DNA from: Aquimarina sp. AU58
GTDB lineage: Bacteria; Bacteroidota; Bacteroidia; Flavobacteriales; Flavobacteriaceae
Length of the DNA: 64,000 nt
Reading direction: 5' to 3'
Assembly: GCF_900312745.1 (NCBI RefSeq)
Contig: NZ_OMPD01000014.1
Span: 2,046,001-2,110,000, forward strand
Both the position numbers and the translations under genes were made by a program. How positions within the stretch are numbered: position 1 is the first letter of the stretch; every line of letters begins with the position of its first letter. Shown in pieces: positions 29,246 through 36,840 of the stretch. A model generated the notes under the pieces. The model was not told where the DNA came from. It made no database searches and was given only the letters and a program-made list of their open reading frames with translations.

Positions 29246-29545
29246 TTATTGATCTAATTGTTTTAGAAATTTTTCTTCTTCTATTGTATTTAAATGTTTG
29301 CGTGCGCCAAAAGCTCCTATAAATCCAATAGGTAAAAAAGGAATACATCCTATAAAAAATAATATGCAACCTAGTTTTTGAGTATTAGTAATAATGAGTA
29401 GTAATCCCATGATGTTTAGTACTAGAAATTGTACGCATATCCATAGTATAAGTATAGAATGGCTATCGAGCCAAAATATAATTGTGTAAAAAATATGGAT
29501 ACATAATCCAGTAACCATAAGTGGGTTGATTGGTTTCATTTGCAT
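29246..29545 (-). CDS. Small integral membrane protein, unknown
   Basis: 99 residues with three predicted membrane segments (MVTGLCIHIFYTIIFWLDS; ILILWICVQFLVLNIMGLLLI; LGCILFFIGCIPFLPIGFIGAF) and a charged C-terminus. I do not recognise a family. ATGs at 29545 and 29539 are both possible. It is directly upstream of the PH-like membrane gene. Confidence 0.7.
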   Translation of the reverse strand: MQMKPINPLMVTGLCIHIFYTIIFWLDSHSILILWICVQFLVLNIMGLLLIITNTQKLGCILFFIGCIPFLPIGFIGAFGARKHLNTIEEEKFLKQLDQ

Positions 29546-29658
29546 TGTATATATAATGCAAAGATGATGCGCAAAGCATATGAATATTACACTGTTTTCA
29601 GTGAAACAGTTTTCCTAGTTTTCTGAGGTGGTAAAAGTTTTAGTAGTAATGTGTTAAA

Positions 29659-30867
29659 TTATTTTTTCTGAAGCAATGCCATATAAAACCCGTCATATCC
29701 GGATTGATGCGAAAGTACTTTCTTATCTTTGATTAAAGTGAAATCATTTCCTGTTTCTTTAGAAAGGAAATTCTTTACCTGCTTCTGGTTCTCAGAGGGT
29801 AAAATAGAACAGGTCGCATATACCAATTTTCCTCCGGGTTTTACCATTTTAGCATAATTCTCAAGTATTTCGGCTTGTGTATGTCTGATTTTATCTAAAA
29901 ATTCTGGTTGTAATTTCCATTTGGCATCAGGATTTCGTCGCAAGACTCCTAAACCACTACAAGGAGCATCGATAAGAACGCGATCTGCTTTACCATGTAA
30001 TTTTTTGATATCTTTTGTGCTTTCGATAACTCGGGTTTCGATATTGTGCGCACCATCTCTACGAGCTCTTCTTTTAAGCTCTTTAAGTTTATTACCATAA
30101 ATATCCATAGCAATAACCTGTCCTTTATTTTGCATTAATGCTGCTAAATGAAGGCTTTTTCCACCTGCACCTGCACAGGTATCTACAACACGTTGCCCTG
30201 GCTGTACTTCTAGAAAATCGGCTACCAACTGAGAAGAAGCATCTTGTACTTCGAATAATCCATTTTTGAATGCTTCTGTGGTAAAGACATTGGTTCTTTC
30301 GGTAAGCCTAAGTGCGTCTGGATATCCTTTAATAAATTCGGTATCGATCTTTTCGTCTTCTAGCAGACTTCTAAGTTTTTCTCTTGATGTTTTTAAAGTA
30401 TTTGCACGCAGAATTACAGGAGCCTGCTCATTAAGTGCACTAATTTCTTTATCCCACAGTTTACCCAGTTCCTGTTCTCCTAATTGATCCATCCAATCGG
30501 GAATAGATTCTTTAAATTTTCTTATTTTACTTAATTCATCAAAACGTCCTTTGATACGACGAGTAGGTGTAGGAGCAATTTGTTTCCAATCGGGTAAGGA
30601 AATCCCTCTTAGTGTAGCCCATACCGCAAAAACCCTCCATAGATTCTCTCTAGAGAAAGGTTCTTTTACTTCAGCTATTTCGATATATAGGCGTTTCCAT
30701 CGTACAATTTCATATACGGTCTCTGCAATAAAACTACGATCACGTGATCCCCATCTTTTGTCTCGTTTCAGTAATTTCTGAACCACTTTATCTGCATAGC
30801 TTCCTTCATTAAATATTTCGTGTAATCCATCTATAACAGCAAAGACAAGATTTCTATGTAAACGCAT
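29659..30867 (-). CDS. RsmB/NOP2-family RNA (cytosine-5) methyltransferase
   Basis: 402 residues from the ATG at 30867; the longer frame begins with a TTG and adds only eight residues. The N-terminal part is helical, NusB-like. The SAM motif I is VVDTCAGAGGKSLHLAALM, motif IV DAPCSGLGVLRRNP and motif VI YATCSILPSEN. The two cysteines of the last two motifs are the catalytic pair of m5C RNA methyltransferases. The target is probably 16S rRNA C967 or a related site, but paralogues with other targets are common. Confidence 0.9.
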   Translation of the reverse strand: MRLHRNLVFAVIDGLHEIFNEGSYADKVVQKLLKRDKRWGSRDRSFIAETVYEIVRWKRLYIEIAEVKEPFSRENLWRVFAVWATLRGISLPDWKQIAPTPTRRIKGRFDELSKIRKFKESIPDWMDQLGEQELGKLWDKEISALNEQAPVILRANTLKTSREKLRSLLEDEKIDTEFIKGYPDALRLTERTNVFTTEAFKNGLFEVQDASSQLVADFLEVQPGQRVVDTCAGAGGKSLHLAALMQNKGQVIAMDIYGNKLKELKRRARRDGAHNIETRVIESTKDIKKLHGKADRVLIDAPCSGLGVLRRNPDAKWKLQPEFLDKIRHTQAEILENYAKMVKPGGKLVYATCSILPSENQKQVKNFLSKETGNDFTLIKDKKVLSHQSGYDGFYMALLQKK

Positions 30868-30951
30868 TGTATTATTTTTTAAGGTGTGCAAAGGTAGACC
30901 TTTGTGATCAAATACTATTATATTTGACTATAATTATTGATATCAGAACCT

Positions 30952-32016
30952 ATGAAACTAATCTATACCTTATTATTTGTTTTGACTTTTGTTTTTTGCA
31001 CTACAGAAGAGAAAGTGGTTGCTCATCATTTTTCTAAAGTTGAAATAGAAACTATTTTGAAAGATTCTGTAAGTATACGAGCCTTAGCTATATATAACGA
31101 TACTTTGATCGGTTTTGGTTATAATAAAGGGTACGGTTTTATAAATCTTGCTACAGAAAAGAGGACTATTATCGAGTTTTCTGAGGCTGATACTATAGAA
31201 AAAAAGAAAAACTGGATTGCAGAACAGCGTGCTGTTGGTTTTACGGATAAGTCGTTTTTTAGCCTGGGAGTAAGTTCTCCTGCGCGATTAAGGAAAATAG
31301 ATAGAAAGAGCAAAAAGGAGAAAATAGTATATACCGAAATGCACGAAAAAGCGTTCTATGATGCAATTGCATTTTGGAATACTAACGAAGGAATCGCAAT
31401 GGGAGACCCTACAGATACGTGTTTGTCTATACTTATTACAAGAGATGGGGGAGACACCTGGAAAAAAGTTTCTTGTAATGATCTACCTGAGACTTTTGTT
31501 GGAGAAGCAGCATTTGCTGCTAGTAATGGAAACATTGCAATTGTAGGAGATAAGACGTGGATAGCTACAGGAGGAATGAAGTCTAGAGTGTTTTTCTCTC
31601 CTGATAAAGGAAAAACATGGGAGGTTTATGATACTCCTATGATTCAGGGAAAAGAAACTACGGGAGCGTATTCTGTTGATTTTTATGACGAGAATAACGG
31701 TGTCATTTATGGAGGAGATTATACAGCTCCAGAAGGTAATGAGGCAAATAAGGCGATTACAAAAGATGGAGGAAAAACCTGGGGATTAGTATCAGATGGC
31801 AGTGGAGCAGGGTATAAGAGTTGCATACGATATATACCTAATGGTGGTGGTAAAGAAATGGTAGCTGTTGGATTTACAGGAATATCGATTTCTAATGATC
31901 TGGGAAAAAGTTGGAAAGAATTAAGTAAAGAAGGTTTTTATACGGTAAGATTTATAAATGATAGTATTGCAATAGCCGCAGGTAAAGGAAGAATCGCCAA
32001 ACTGGTTTTTAAATAA
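30952..32016 (+). CDS. Asp-box (BNR/YCF48-like) beta-propeller protein
   Basis: 354 residues from the ATG at 30952 (the longer frame starts with a TTG). It has a signal peptide of lipoprotein type (LLFVLTFVFC). Four Asp-box repeats are visible: ITRDGGDTWKKV, FFSPDKGKTWEVY, ITKDGGKTWGLV and ISNDLGKSWKEL. Such propellers occur in sialidases and in YCF48-type assembly factors. No sialidase catalytic Arg triad or Asp/Tyr set can be identified, so an exported binding or assembly protein is more likely. It is divergent from the methyltransferase gene. Confidence 0.8.
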   Translation: MKLIYTLLFVLTFVFCTTEEKVVAHHFSKVEIETILKDSVSIRALAIYNDTLIGFGYNKGYGFINLATEKRTIIEFSEADTIEKKKNWIAEQRAVGFTDKSFFSLGVSSPARLRKIDRKSKKEKIVYTEMHEKAFYDAIAFWNTNEGIAMGDPTDTCLSILITRDGGDTWKKVSCNDLPETFVGEAAFAASNGNIAIVGDKTWIATGGMKSRVFFSPDKGKTWEVYDTPMIQGKETTGAYSVDFYDENNGVIYGGDYTAPEGNEANKAITKDGGKTWGLVSDGSGAGYKSCIRYIPNGGGKEMVAVGFTGISISNDLGKSWKELSKEGFYTVRFINDSIAIAAGKGRIAKLVFK

Positions 32017-32044
32017 AAAAGAGGTTTATAACAACCTCTTTTTC
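32016..32044. terminator. Bidirectional terminator
   Basis: AAAAGAGGTT and AACCTCTTTT pair around TATAAC, with A-runs and T-runs on both sides. It ends the Asp-box gene and the convergent sigma-factor operon. Confidence 0.85.
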
Positions 32045-32062
32045 TGTTTTATTACAATGGTA

Positions 32063-32509
32063 TTAGTGCCTTTTTCTTCGTTCCTTAATTCTTGCCAACA
32101 TACGTTTATGAAAATCTGCTTCTGCTTTTATGAGTTTTAGAATTTTCTTACTCGACATGACTTTCTTTAAATCGACGATTAATTTTTTTCGGGATTGCGA
32201 TTTCTGTTCTTCTACCTCCATAAAACTATCTATAGCATCTTCGGCTTGTTTATCACTTAAACCGTTAGGATTATCGTTGGCTTCTTTTATACTCCTAATT
32301 AATTTACGCTCTCGGCGTCTAAGTTTTCCAACGGTCTCTTCATGTGCATTATAAACGGGCCAGAATTGTTGTGCTTCTTTACTGGTTAAATCTAATTTTT
32401 CAGTAATATATGCGATTTTAAATGCCTTTATTTTTTCTCTTGACCCATGTTGAGCAAAAGCACCTATAGAAAAACAGGTAAAGCAAATAAGTAAAACTAT
32501 CTTTTTCAT
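32063..32509 (-). CDS. Periplasmic Spy-like protein, sensor of ECF sigma operon
   Basis: 148 residues with a Sec signal peptide (IVLLICFTCFSIGAFA) and an all-helical, strongly charged body (KLDLTSKEAQQFWPVYNAHE; LRRRERKLIRSIKEA; KKVMSSKKILKLIKAEADF). Proteins of this type follow an ECF sigma gene and a small membrane protein in many Flavobacteria and are called sensors of ECF-type sigma factors. The LTSKEAQQFW layout recalls Spy/CpxP. I infer an envelope-stress role. It is the third gene of the operon. Confidence 0.8.
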   Translation of the reverse strand: MKKIVLLICFTCFSIGAFAQHGSREKIKAFKIAYITEKLDLTSKEAQQFWPVYNAHEETVGKLRRRERKLIRSIKEANDNPNGLSDKQAEDAIDSFMEVEEQKSQSRKKLIVDLKKVMSSKKILKLIKAEADFHKRMLARIKERRKRH

Positions 32510-32624
32510 GTGTTTATTTTATTGTTTTAGGGGTCACGTGGAATCTTTGGCGATTAAAAGAATTATAGATTGATGTTTTAATCATTATTTTAATCGAGTC
32601 GGTTTCATGTGTTTATTTTATTCT
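32504..32624. repeat. 20-base direct repeat around the sensor gene's leader
   Basis: TTTCATGTGTTTATTTTATT occurs at 32505-32524, over the start codon of the Spy-like gene, and again at 32604-32623, over the stop of the gene before it. The second copy creates an ATG with only seven codons after it (minus strand). It looks like a duplicated start region. Confidence 0.6.
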
Positions 32625-33142
32625 GTAAATATAATATCATCATCTAAATCCTCTTCTGATAGATATTCTAATAAAGTTTCATCATCGATTATTTCTTTTT
32701 CGAATGTTTCCGAATATGTAATATCATCATCTAATAGCGCTGCTATTTCTGTAGTACTTAATTCAACATCTTCTTCATTAAAATAAGCATGTATGTCTGC
32801 AACTTCAATAGAATCGAAATTTATTTTTGATTCTTTTGGTATGGATATAGATATGATAATAGCAATCATTGCGGCAATACCAGAGAAGTATAAAATATTC
32901 CTTCTGGTTCGTAATGAGATAAGTTTCCCTTTGGGTTTATCATCATCAATTTTTTGCAATATAGTATCTTCCAGAGTAGTAAAATAGTCTTCGGGAACTT
33001 TAAAACCCGAATCCATTTTGGGGCTCAGTTGGTTATCGGTATCAGAAGCTATTTTTTCAAAAAGTTTACTTTCTAAACTTTCAAAATATCCTTCTGGTAC
33101 TTTAAAACCGTCATTGTTTTTATGTGATTTATCTTTTTTCAC
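32618..33142 (-). CDS. Membrane protein with duplicated GFKVPE motif, probable anti-sigma factor
   Basis: 174 residues from a GTG start. The N-terminal part holds two copies of GFKVPE-[GD]-YF (about 12-20 and 46-54), followed by one membrane segment (about 86-104, ILYFSGIAAMIAIIISISI) and an acidic outer part rich in Glu and Asp (EIIDDETLLEYLSEEDLDDD). It lies between an ECF sigma gene and the Spy-like gene. That position, and the single membrane helix with a cytoplasmic N-terminus, suggest an anti-sigma factor. There is no zinc-finger anti-sigma motif. Confidence 0.78.
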   Translation of the reverse strand: MKKDKSHKNNDGFKVPEGYFESLESKLFEKIASDTDNQLSPKMDSGFKVPEDYFTTLEDTILQKIDDDKPKGKLISLRTRRNILYFSGIAAMIAIIISISIPKESKINFDSIEVADIHAYFNEEDVELSTTEIAALLDDDITYSETFEKEIIDDETLLEYLSEEDLDDDIIFTE

Positions 33143-33173
33143 TGATAGTAAGACTTTTTTAGTATAAAAAGGT

Positions 33174-33722
33174 TTAATCTTTTTTTAAAAATTCTTCAAT
33201 TTTTTTTGAAGCTAGATGGTATGATGCTTTTAATGCTCCTTCACTGGTTTCTAGAATTTCTGACATCTCCCGATATTTTAGTTCCTGAAAATATTTCATA
33301 TTAAAAACCTGTTGTTGTTTTTGTGGTAGGGTGGCTATTGCCTTTTGCAACATTAGTTGTATCTGATCTCCTTCATAATATACATCTGCTTCGAGATTCT
33401 GAATTAATTGTAAACTTAACTCTTCATTGCTAATATTATATTTTTTAGCTTTTTGATTAAGAAAAGTAATAGACTCATTTGTCGCTATGCGATATAACCA
33501 TGAGTATAATTTACTATCTCCTTTAAATTTTTTTATATTCTTATATACTTTAATAAACACATTCTGTAATATATCATCTGTGTCATCATGATTTTTTACC
33601 ATATTCCTGATATGCCAATAAAGCCGCTGTTGATATATAGCAACAAGCTTACCAAAAGCGATATTGATATGCTCTTCTGATTGTAAGGCAATGAGTAGGT
33701 CTTGTTCTTCCTGAGTGTTCAA
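33174..33722 (-). CDS. RNA polymerase ECF sigma-70 factor
   Basis: 182 residues with region 2 (LYWHIRNMVKNHDDTDDILQNVFIKVYKNI; SKLYSWLYRIATNESITFL) and region 4 (LPQKQQQVFNMKYFQELKYREMSEILETSEGALKASYH). No ATG is available. A TTG at 33722 gives a normal N-terminus (NTQEEQDLL); a TTG at 33752 would add ten hydrophobic residues. It is the first gene of a sigma / membrane protein / Spy-like operon, a layout known from Flavobacteria. Confidence 0.9.
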   Translation of the reverse strand: MNTQEEQDLLIALQSEEHINIAFGKLVAIYQQRLYWHIRNMVKNHDDTDDILQNVFIKVYKNIKKFKGDSKLYSWLYRIATNESITFLNQKAKKYNISNEELSLQLIQNLEADVYYEGDQIQLMLQKAIATLPQKQQQVFNMKYFQELKYREMSEILETSEGALKASYHLASKKIEEFLKKD

Positions 33723-33896
33723 AAGTAAAATTAGTTTTATTGAAAAGATCAATTATTTGATCTTACATACTACTATATGACTAATGTACATAAAAAAGGT
33801 TTAATTGAGATACTATATATTTTTGTAGGAATTTGTAGGAATAAATGTTAAAATAAATGATTATTTGCTTTTTTTACGGATAAAAAGCACTTTTTG

Positions 33897-33928
33897 TTTG
33901 GTAATCTGAAAATAATTACTATCTTTAC
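33897..33928 (+). promoter_or_regulatory. Promoter of small RNA copy 1
   Basis: TTTG at 33897-33900, a 19-base spacer and TATCTTTAC at 33920-33928 match the Bacteroidetes primary sigma consensus TTTG-N19-TAnnTTTG apart from the last base. Confidence 0.75.
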
Positions 33929-33932
33929 AGTG

Positions 33933-34062
33933 TAATTAATAATTGAGTTCTTTCATTTCCCCCAAGATGAAAGTTTTTATAAAAGTGAGTTTTAATTTTA
34001 GAGTAAGCCCCTAAATTAAGATGATTTGTGTGAAGAGAAAGAGTGCGAAAGCACTCTTTTTT
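33933..34062 (+). ncRNA. Putative small RNA, tandem copy 1
   Basis: About 130 nt; the 5' end is estimated from the promoter. Hairpin 1 has arms CTTTCAT (33950-33956) and ATGAAAG (33967-33973) around a C-rich loop TTCCCCCAAG. Hairpin 2 has arms TTAATTTTAG (33992-34001) and CTAAATTAA (34011-34019) around AGTAAGCCC. A conserved linker GATGATTTGTGTGAAGAG leads to the terminator GAGTGC-GAAA-GCACTC plus T6. No RNA family is assigned; a comparison with the Rfam motifs of Bacteroidetes is still to be made. Confidence 0.75.
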
Positions 34063-34189
34063 ATGTTCTATACTTTTTTATTTCAAAATAGGTAAAATTT
34101 ATATTTGTAAGTAAAAGATTACAAAAATGTAATTATTGATAACTTTTTAAAGTTAAAAAGCGTAATTATTAGATAAAATACATTTTTTA

Positions 34190-34221
34190 TTTGGTAAATT
34201 AAAAATAATTACTATCTTTAC
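34190..34221 (+). promoter_or_regulatory. Promoter of small RNA copy 2
   Basis: TTTG at 34190-34193, a 19-base spacer and TATCTTTAC at 34213-34221. The 40 bases upstream (AGATAAAATACATTTTTTA) are nearly the same as in copy 3. Confidence 0.75.
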
Positions 34222-34225
34222 AGTG

Positions 34226-34355
34226 TAATAATGATTGAGTTCTTTCATTTCCCCCAAGATGAAAGTTTTTATAAAAGTGAGTTTTAATTTTAGAGTAAGC
34301 CCCTAAATTAAGATGATTTGTGTGAAGAGAAAGAGTGCGAAAGCACTCTTTTTTT
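34226..34355 (+). ncRNA. Putative small RNA, tandem copy 2
   Basis: It is nearly identical to copy 1 through both hairpins, the linker and the terminator. The main difference is a few bases in the 5' leader (TGTAATAATGATTGAG instead of TGTAATTAATAATTGAG). The terminator GAGTGC-GAAA-GCACTC is at 34333-34348 with seven T. Near-identity of the transcribed part against diverged spacers points to recent duplication with the RNA under selection. Confidence 0.75.
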
Positions 34356-34471
34356 CTGTTTTATATTTTTTGTTATACATTAACAAATGTAGGTTAAATA
34401 CTACAAAATTAACACATTTGTTTATTTAACAATGTTAAAAAGCACTATTATTAGATAAAATGCATTTTTTA

Positions 34472-34503
34472 TTTGGTAGATTAAAAATAATTACTATCTT
34501 TAC
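34472..34503 (+). promoter_or_regulatory. Promoter of small RNA copy 3
   Basis: TTTG at 34472-34475, a 19-base spacer and TATCTTTAC at 34495-34503, with an AT-rich conserved upstream block. Confidence 0.75.
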
Positions 34504-34507
34504 AGTG

Positions 34508-34636
34508 TAATAATGATTGAGTTCTTTCATTTCCCCCAAGATGAAAGTTTTTATAAAAGTGAGTTTTAATTTTAGAATAAGCCCCTAAATTAAGATGATT
34601 TGTGTGAAGAGAAAGAGTGCGAAAGCACTCTTTTTT
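34508..34636 (+). ncRNA. Putative small RNA, tandem copy 3
   Basis: It is the same as copy 2 except for a G-to-A change in the loop of hairpin 2 (GAATAAG instead of GAGTAAG), a place where a change leaves the stem intact. The terminator stem is at 34615-34630 with six T. Confidence 0.75.
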
Positions 34637-34784
34637 ATGTTTCATATTTTCGATAACCTTTACTTAAAGGAAATTTGTTGTTTATTTAATGAATAATATT
34701 GTAGGTTTTATACTACAAAAAACTATTGCAATTTTTAATTTATGCTGATAAAAAGTGTTTTTTATAGATAAAATTCAATTTTTA

Positions 34785-34817
34785 TTTGTGTGTACCGGAT
34801 TTTTGTATTATATTTAC
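34785..34817 (+). promoter_or_regulatory. Promoter of small RNA copy 4
   Basis: TTTG at 34785-34788, a 20-base spacer and TATATTTAC at 34809-34817. The spacer sequence differs from the other copies, but both boxes are kept. Confidence 0.7.
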
Positions 34818-34821
34818 ATCA

Positions 34822-34954
34822 TAATTTAAGAAAGTTAGTCTTTCCATCCCCCCCAAGATGGAAGATATTAATAAGAGTGAGTTTTAATTTTAGAATAAGC
34901 CCCTAAATTAAGATGATTTGTGTGAAGAAAAAGAGTGCGAAAGCACTCTTTTTT
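34822..34954 (+). ncRNA. Putative small RNA, diverged tandem copy 4
   Basis: The 5' part has diverged while the 3' part, from GAGTTTTAATTTTAG to the terminator, is almost identical to copy 3. Hairpin 1 has changed on both sides (CTTTCCAT against ATGGAAG), so an A-T pair has become C-G with pairing kept, and the loop is still C-rich with seven C. The terminator is at 34933-34948 followed by T6. Compensatory change supports a structured RNA. Confidence 0.75.
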
Positions 34955-34985
34955 ATTTATATAGTAGCTATTATCGAGGGTTTAC

Positions 34986-36809
34986 CTATTCTAATGATTG
35001 CATATTAACCAACTTTTGATAAATACCATCTTTAGAGATAAGCTCATCATGTGTTCCTAGTTCAACAATTTTTCCTTTTTGCATTACAACGATTAAATCT
35101 GAATTTTGTATTGTAGATAGCCTATGAGCAATTACAATACTTGTTCTATTTCTCATCATGTTCTCTAATGCAGATTGTACCAAACGTTCACTTTCGGTAT
35201 CTAAAGCAGAAGTTGCTTCATCCAAAATCATGATCGGAGGATTTTTTAGTACTGCACGCGCTATAGATAACCGTTGCTTTTGTCCGCCACTAATTTTATT
35301 ACCGCTATCTCCTATATTGGTTTCAATACCAGCCGGTAAATCTTTTACAAATTCCCAGGCATTAGCAATTTTTAAGGCTTTTATAATTTCTTCATCAGAT
35401 GCAGTTGGATCTCCAACCAGTAAATTATTTTTTATAGACTCGTTAAATAAAATAGAATCCTGGGTAACCAATCCCATTAAATCTCTTAGGGAGTGTTTGG
35501 TGAGGTCTTTGATATCTACACCGTCTATTTTTATGTTTCCTTTATTTACATCATAAAAACGAGTAACCAGATTGGCGATAGTAGATTTACCACTACCAGA
35601 CTGACCAACCAGTGCAACAGAACTACCTTTAGGTACTTGTAACGAAAAATCATTTAGCACATACTCATCTTCATATTTAAAAGATATATTCTCTAGAGTA
35701 ATATCAGTGGTAAACTCTTTTTTCTCTTTTGCATCAGGGTGATCTTGTAGAGGAGAGGTTGTGTTTAATATTTCGAGTACACGTTCTGCTGCTGCATTAC
35801 CTCTTTTTACTCCATAACTCGCCTTAGAAATGGCTTTTGCTGGCGTAAGAATATTATAGGCAAGGCCCATATATACAATAAAAAGACCTGGATCCAAAGA
35901 TTTTTCGACCAGTACCATTTGTCCTCCATACCATAATAAAATAGAAATAACGGTTATACCCAAAAATTCACTTGTTGGAGACGCTAGGTTTTGCCTGTTT
36001 AGTAGCGTATTAGAGAAATTATAGAAACGTGAAGTAGACTCCTGGAACTTTTTCCCAAATATTTTTTCAGCATTAAACCCTTTAATTACTTTTAAGCCAC
36101 CAAGAGTTTCTTCAACAATAGAAAGAAAAAATCCTTGTTCCTGTTGTACTTTATCAGAGTGTTTTTTTAATTTCTTTCCAATTAAGGAAATCAAAAACCC
36201 CGATATCGGAATAAAAATAAAGACAAATATTGTCAATTTTAGACTTATCAATAACATTGTCAATATCGTAAATAGAATCATCAGAGGCTCTCTTACGATA
36301 AGTTCTAATATAGATAAGAAGGAATGTTGTATTTCTAAAACATCTGTAGATATTCTGGCCATAGTATCTCCTTTTCTTTTTTCTGAAAAATAGGACAGCG
36401 GTAATTCTACTGTTTTTTTGTATAATTCATTACGTACATCCTTTAAAACACCATTTCTTAGGAATGTAATAAAATACATTGCCAGATAATTAAAAATATT
36501 CTTAAGAAAGAACATGCTAATCACAAGGACAACCATAAAAATTAGAACGTCTTCATTACCTTCATCGGCTTTTTGTGTTACAAAGTAATTAAGGTAATCT
36601 TCACCATATTCCTTAGCTTTTAATATGCCTTCCCATTTTGGTTTAACCCTAATCCTTTCAGTTTTGTCAAAAAGAACCTTTAACATAGGAAATAAAGACA
36701 CCATAGATAGTGTTCCGAAAAGGGCATAAAAAATATTAGAAATTATATTTAATATAGCATATACTTTATAGGGTTTCGCAAAGCGAAGAATTTGTTTAAA
36801 ATAATTCAT
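34986..36809 (-). CDS. ABC exporter, MsbA/lipid-flippase-like, fused TM and ATPase
   Basis: 607 residues: six membrane segments in the first 330 residues, then an ATPase with Walker A GQSGSGKST near 404, signature ISGGQKQR near 508, Walker B IMILDEATSALD and the H-loop IVIAHRLSTI. This half-transporter works as a homodimer. The nearest functional class is MsbA-like lipid or drug export, and the flavobacterial position next to a phosphohexomutase is common. The substrate cannot be read from the sequence. Confidence 0.9.
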   Translation of the reverse strand: MNYFKQILRFAKPYKVYAILNIISNIFYALFGTLSMVSLFPMLKVLFDKTERIRVKPKWEGILKAKEYGEDYLNYFVTQKADEGNEDVLIFMVVLVISMFFLKNIFNYLAMYFITFLRNGVLKDVRNELYKKTVELPLSYFSEKRKGDTMARISTDVLEIQHSFLSILELIVREPLMILFTILTMLLISLKLTIFVFIFIPISGFLISLIGKKLKKHSDKVQQEQGFFLSIVEETLGGLKVIKGFNAEKIFGKKFQESTSRFYNFSNTLLNRQNLASPTSEFLGITVISILLWYGGQMVLVEKSLDPGLFIVYMGLAYNILTPAKAISKASYGVKRGNAAAERVLEILNTTSPLQDHPDAKEKKEFTTDITLENISFKYEDEYVLNDFSLQVPKGSSVALVGQSGSGKSTIANLVTRFYDVNKGNIKIDGVDIKDLTKHSLRDLMGLVTQDSILFNESIKNNLLVGDPTASDEEIIKALKIANAWEFVKDLPAGIETNIGDSGNKISGGQKQRLSIARAVLKNPPIMILDEATSALDTESERLVQSALENMMRNRTSIVIAHRLSTIQNSDLIVVMQKGKIVELGTHDELISKDGIYQKLVNMQSLE

Positions 36810-36840
36810 TAAAAATATACTGAACAGCTATCACTGTTGT

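Larger units (their letters stand above)
33753..34985. other. Gene-poor 1.2 kb occupied by a four-copy small RNA array
   Basis: No protein gene fits here. The stretch from about 33885 to 34954 consists of four tandem units with spacings of 293, 282 and 314 bases between their -7 boxes. Each has an upstream AT-rich block, a promoter, a transcribed part of about 130 bases and an intrinsic terminator. Bases 33753-33884 hold AT-rich sequence and a GTAGGAA repeat. Confidence 0.8.

Noticed and set aside
33967..34014. 15-codon reading frame (MKVFIKVSFNFRVSP) inside copies 1-3 of the RNA array
   Set aside because: The frame is broken in copy 4 by a one-base length change, while the hairpins and promoter are kept, so the RNA and not a peptide seems to be conserved. 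It overlaps both hairpins.
33885..34954. CRISPR-like direct repeats
   Set aside because: The units are about 290 bases, with promoter and terminator, and there are no short repeats with equal-length spacers and no cas genes.
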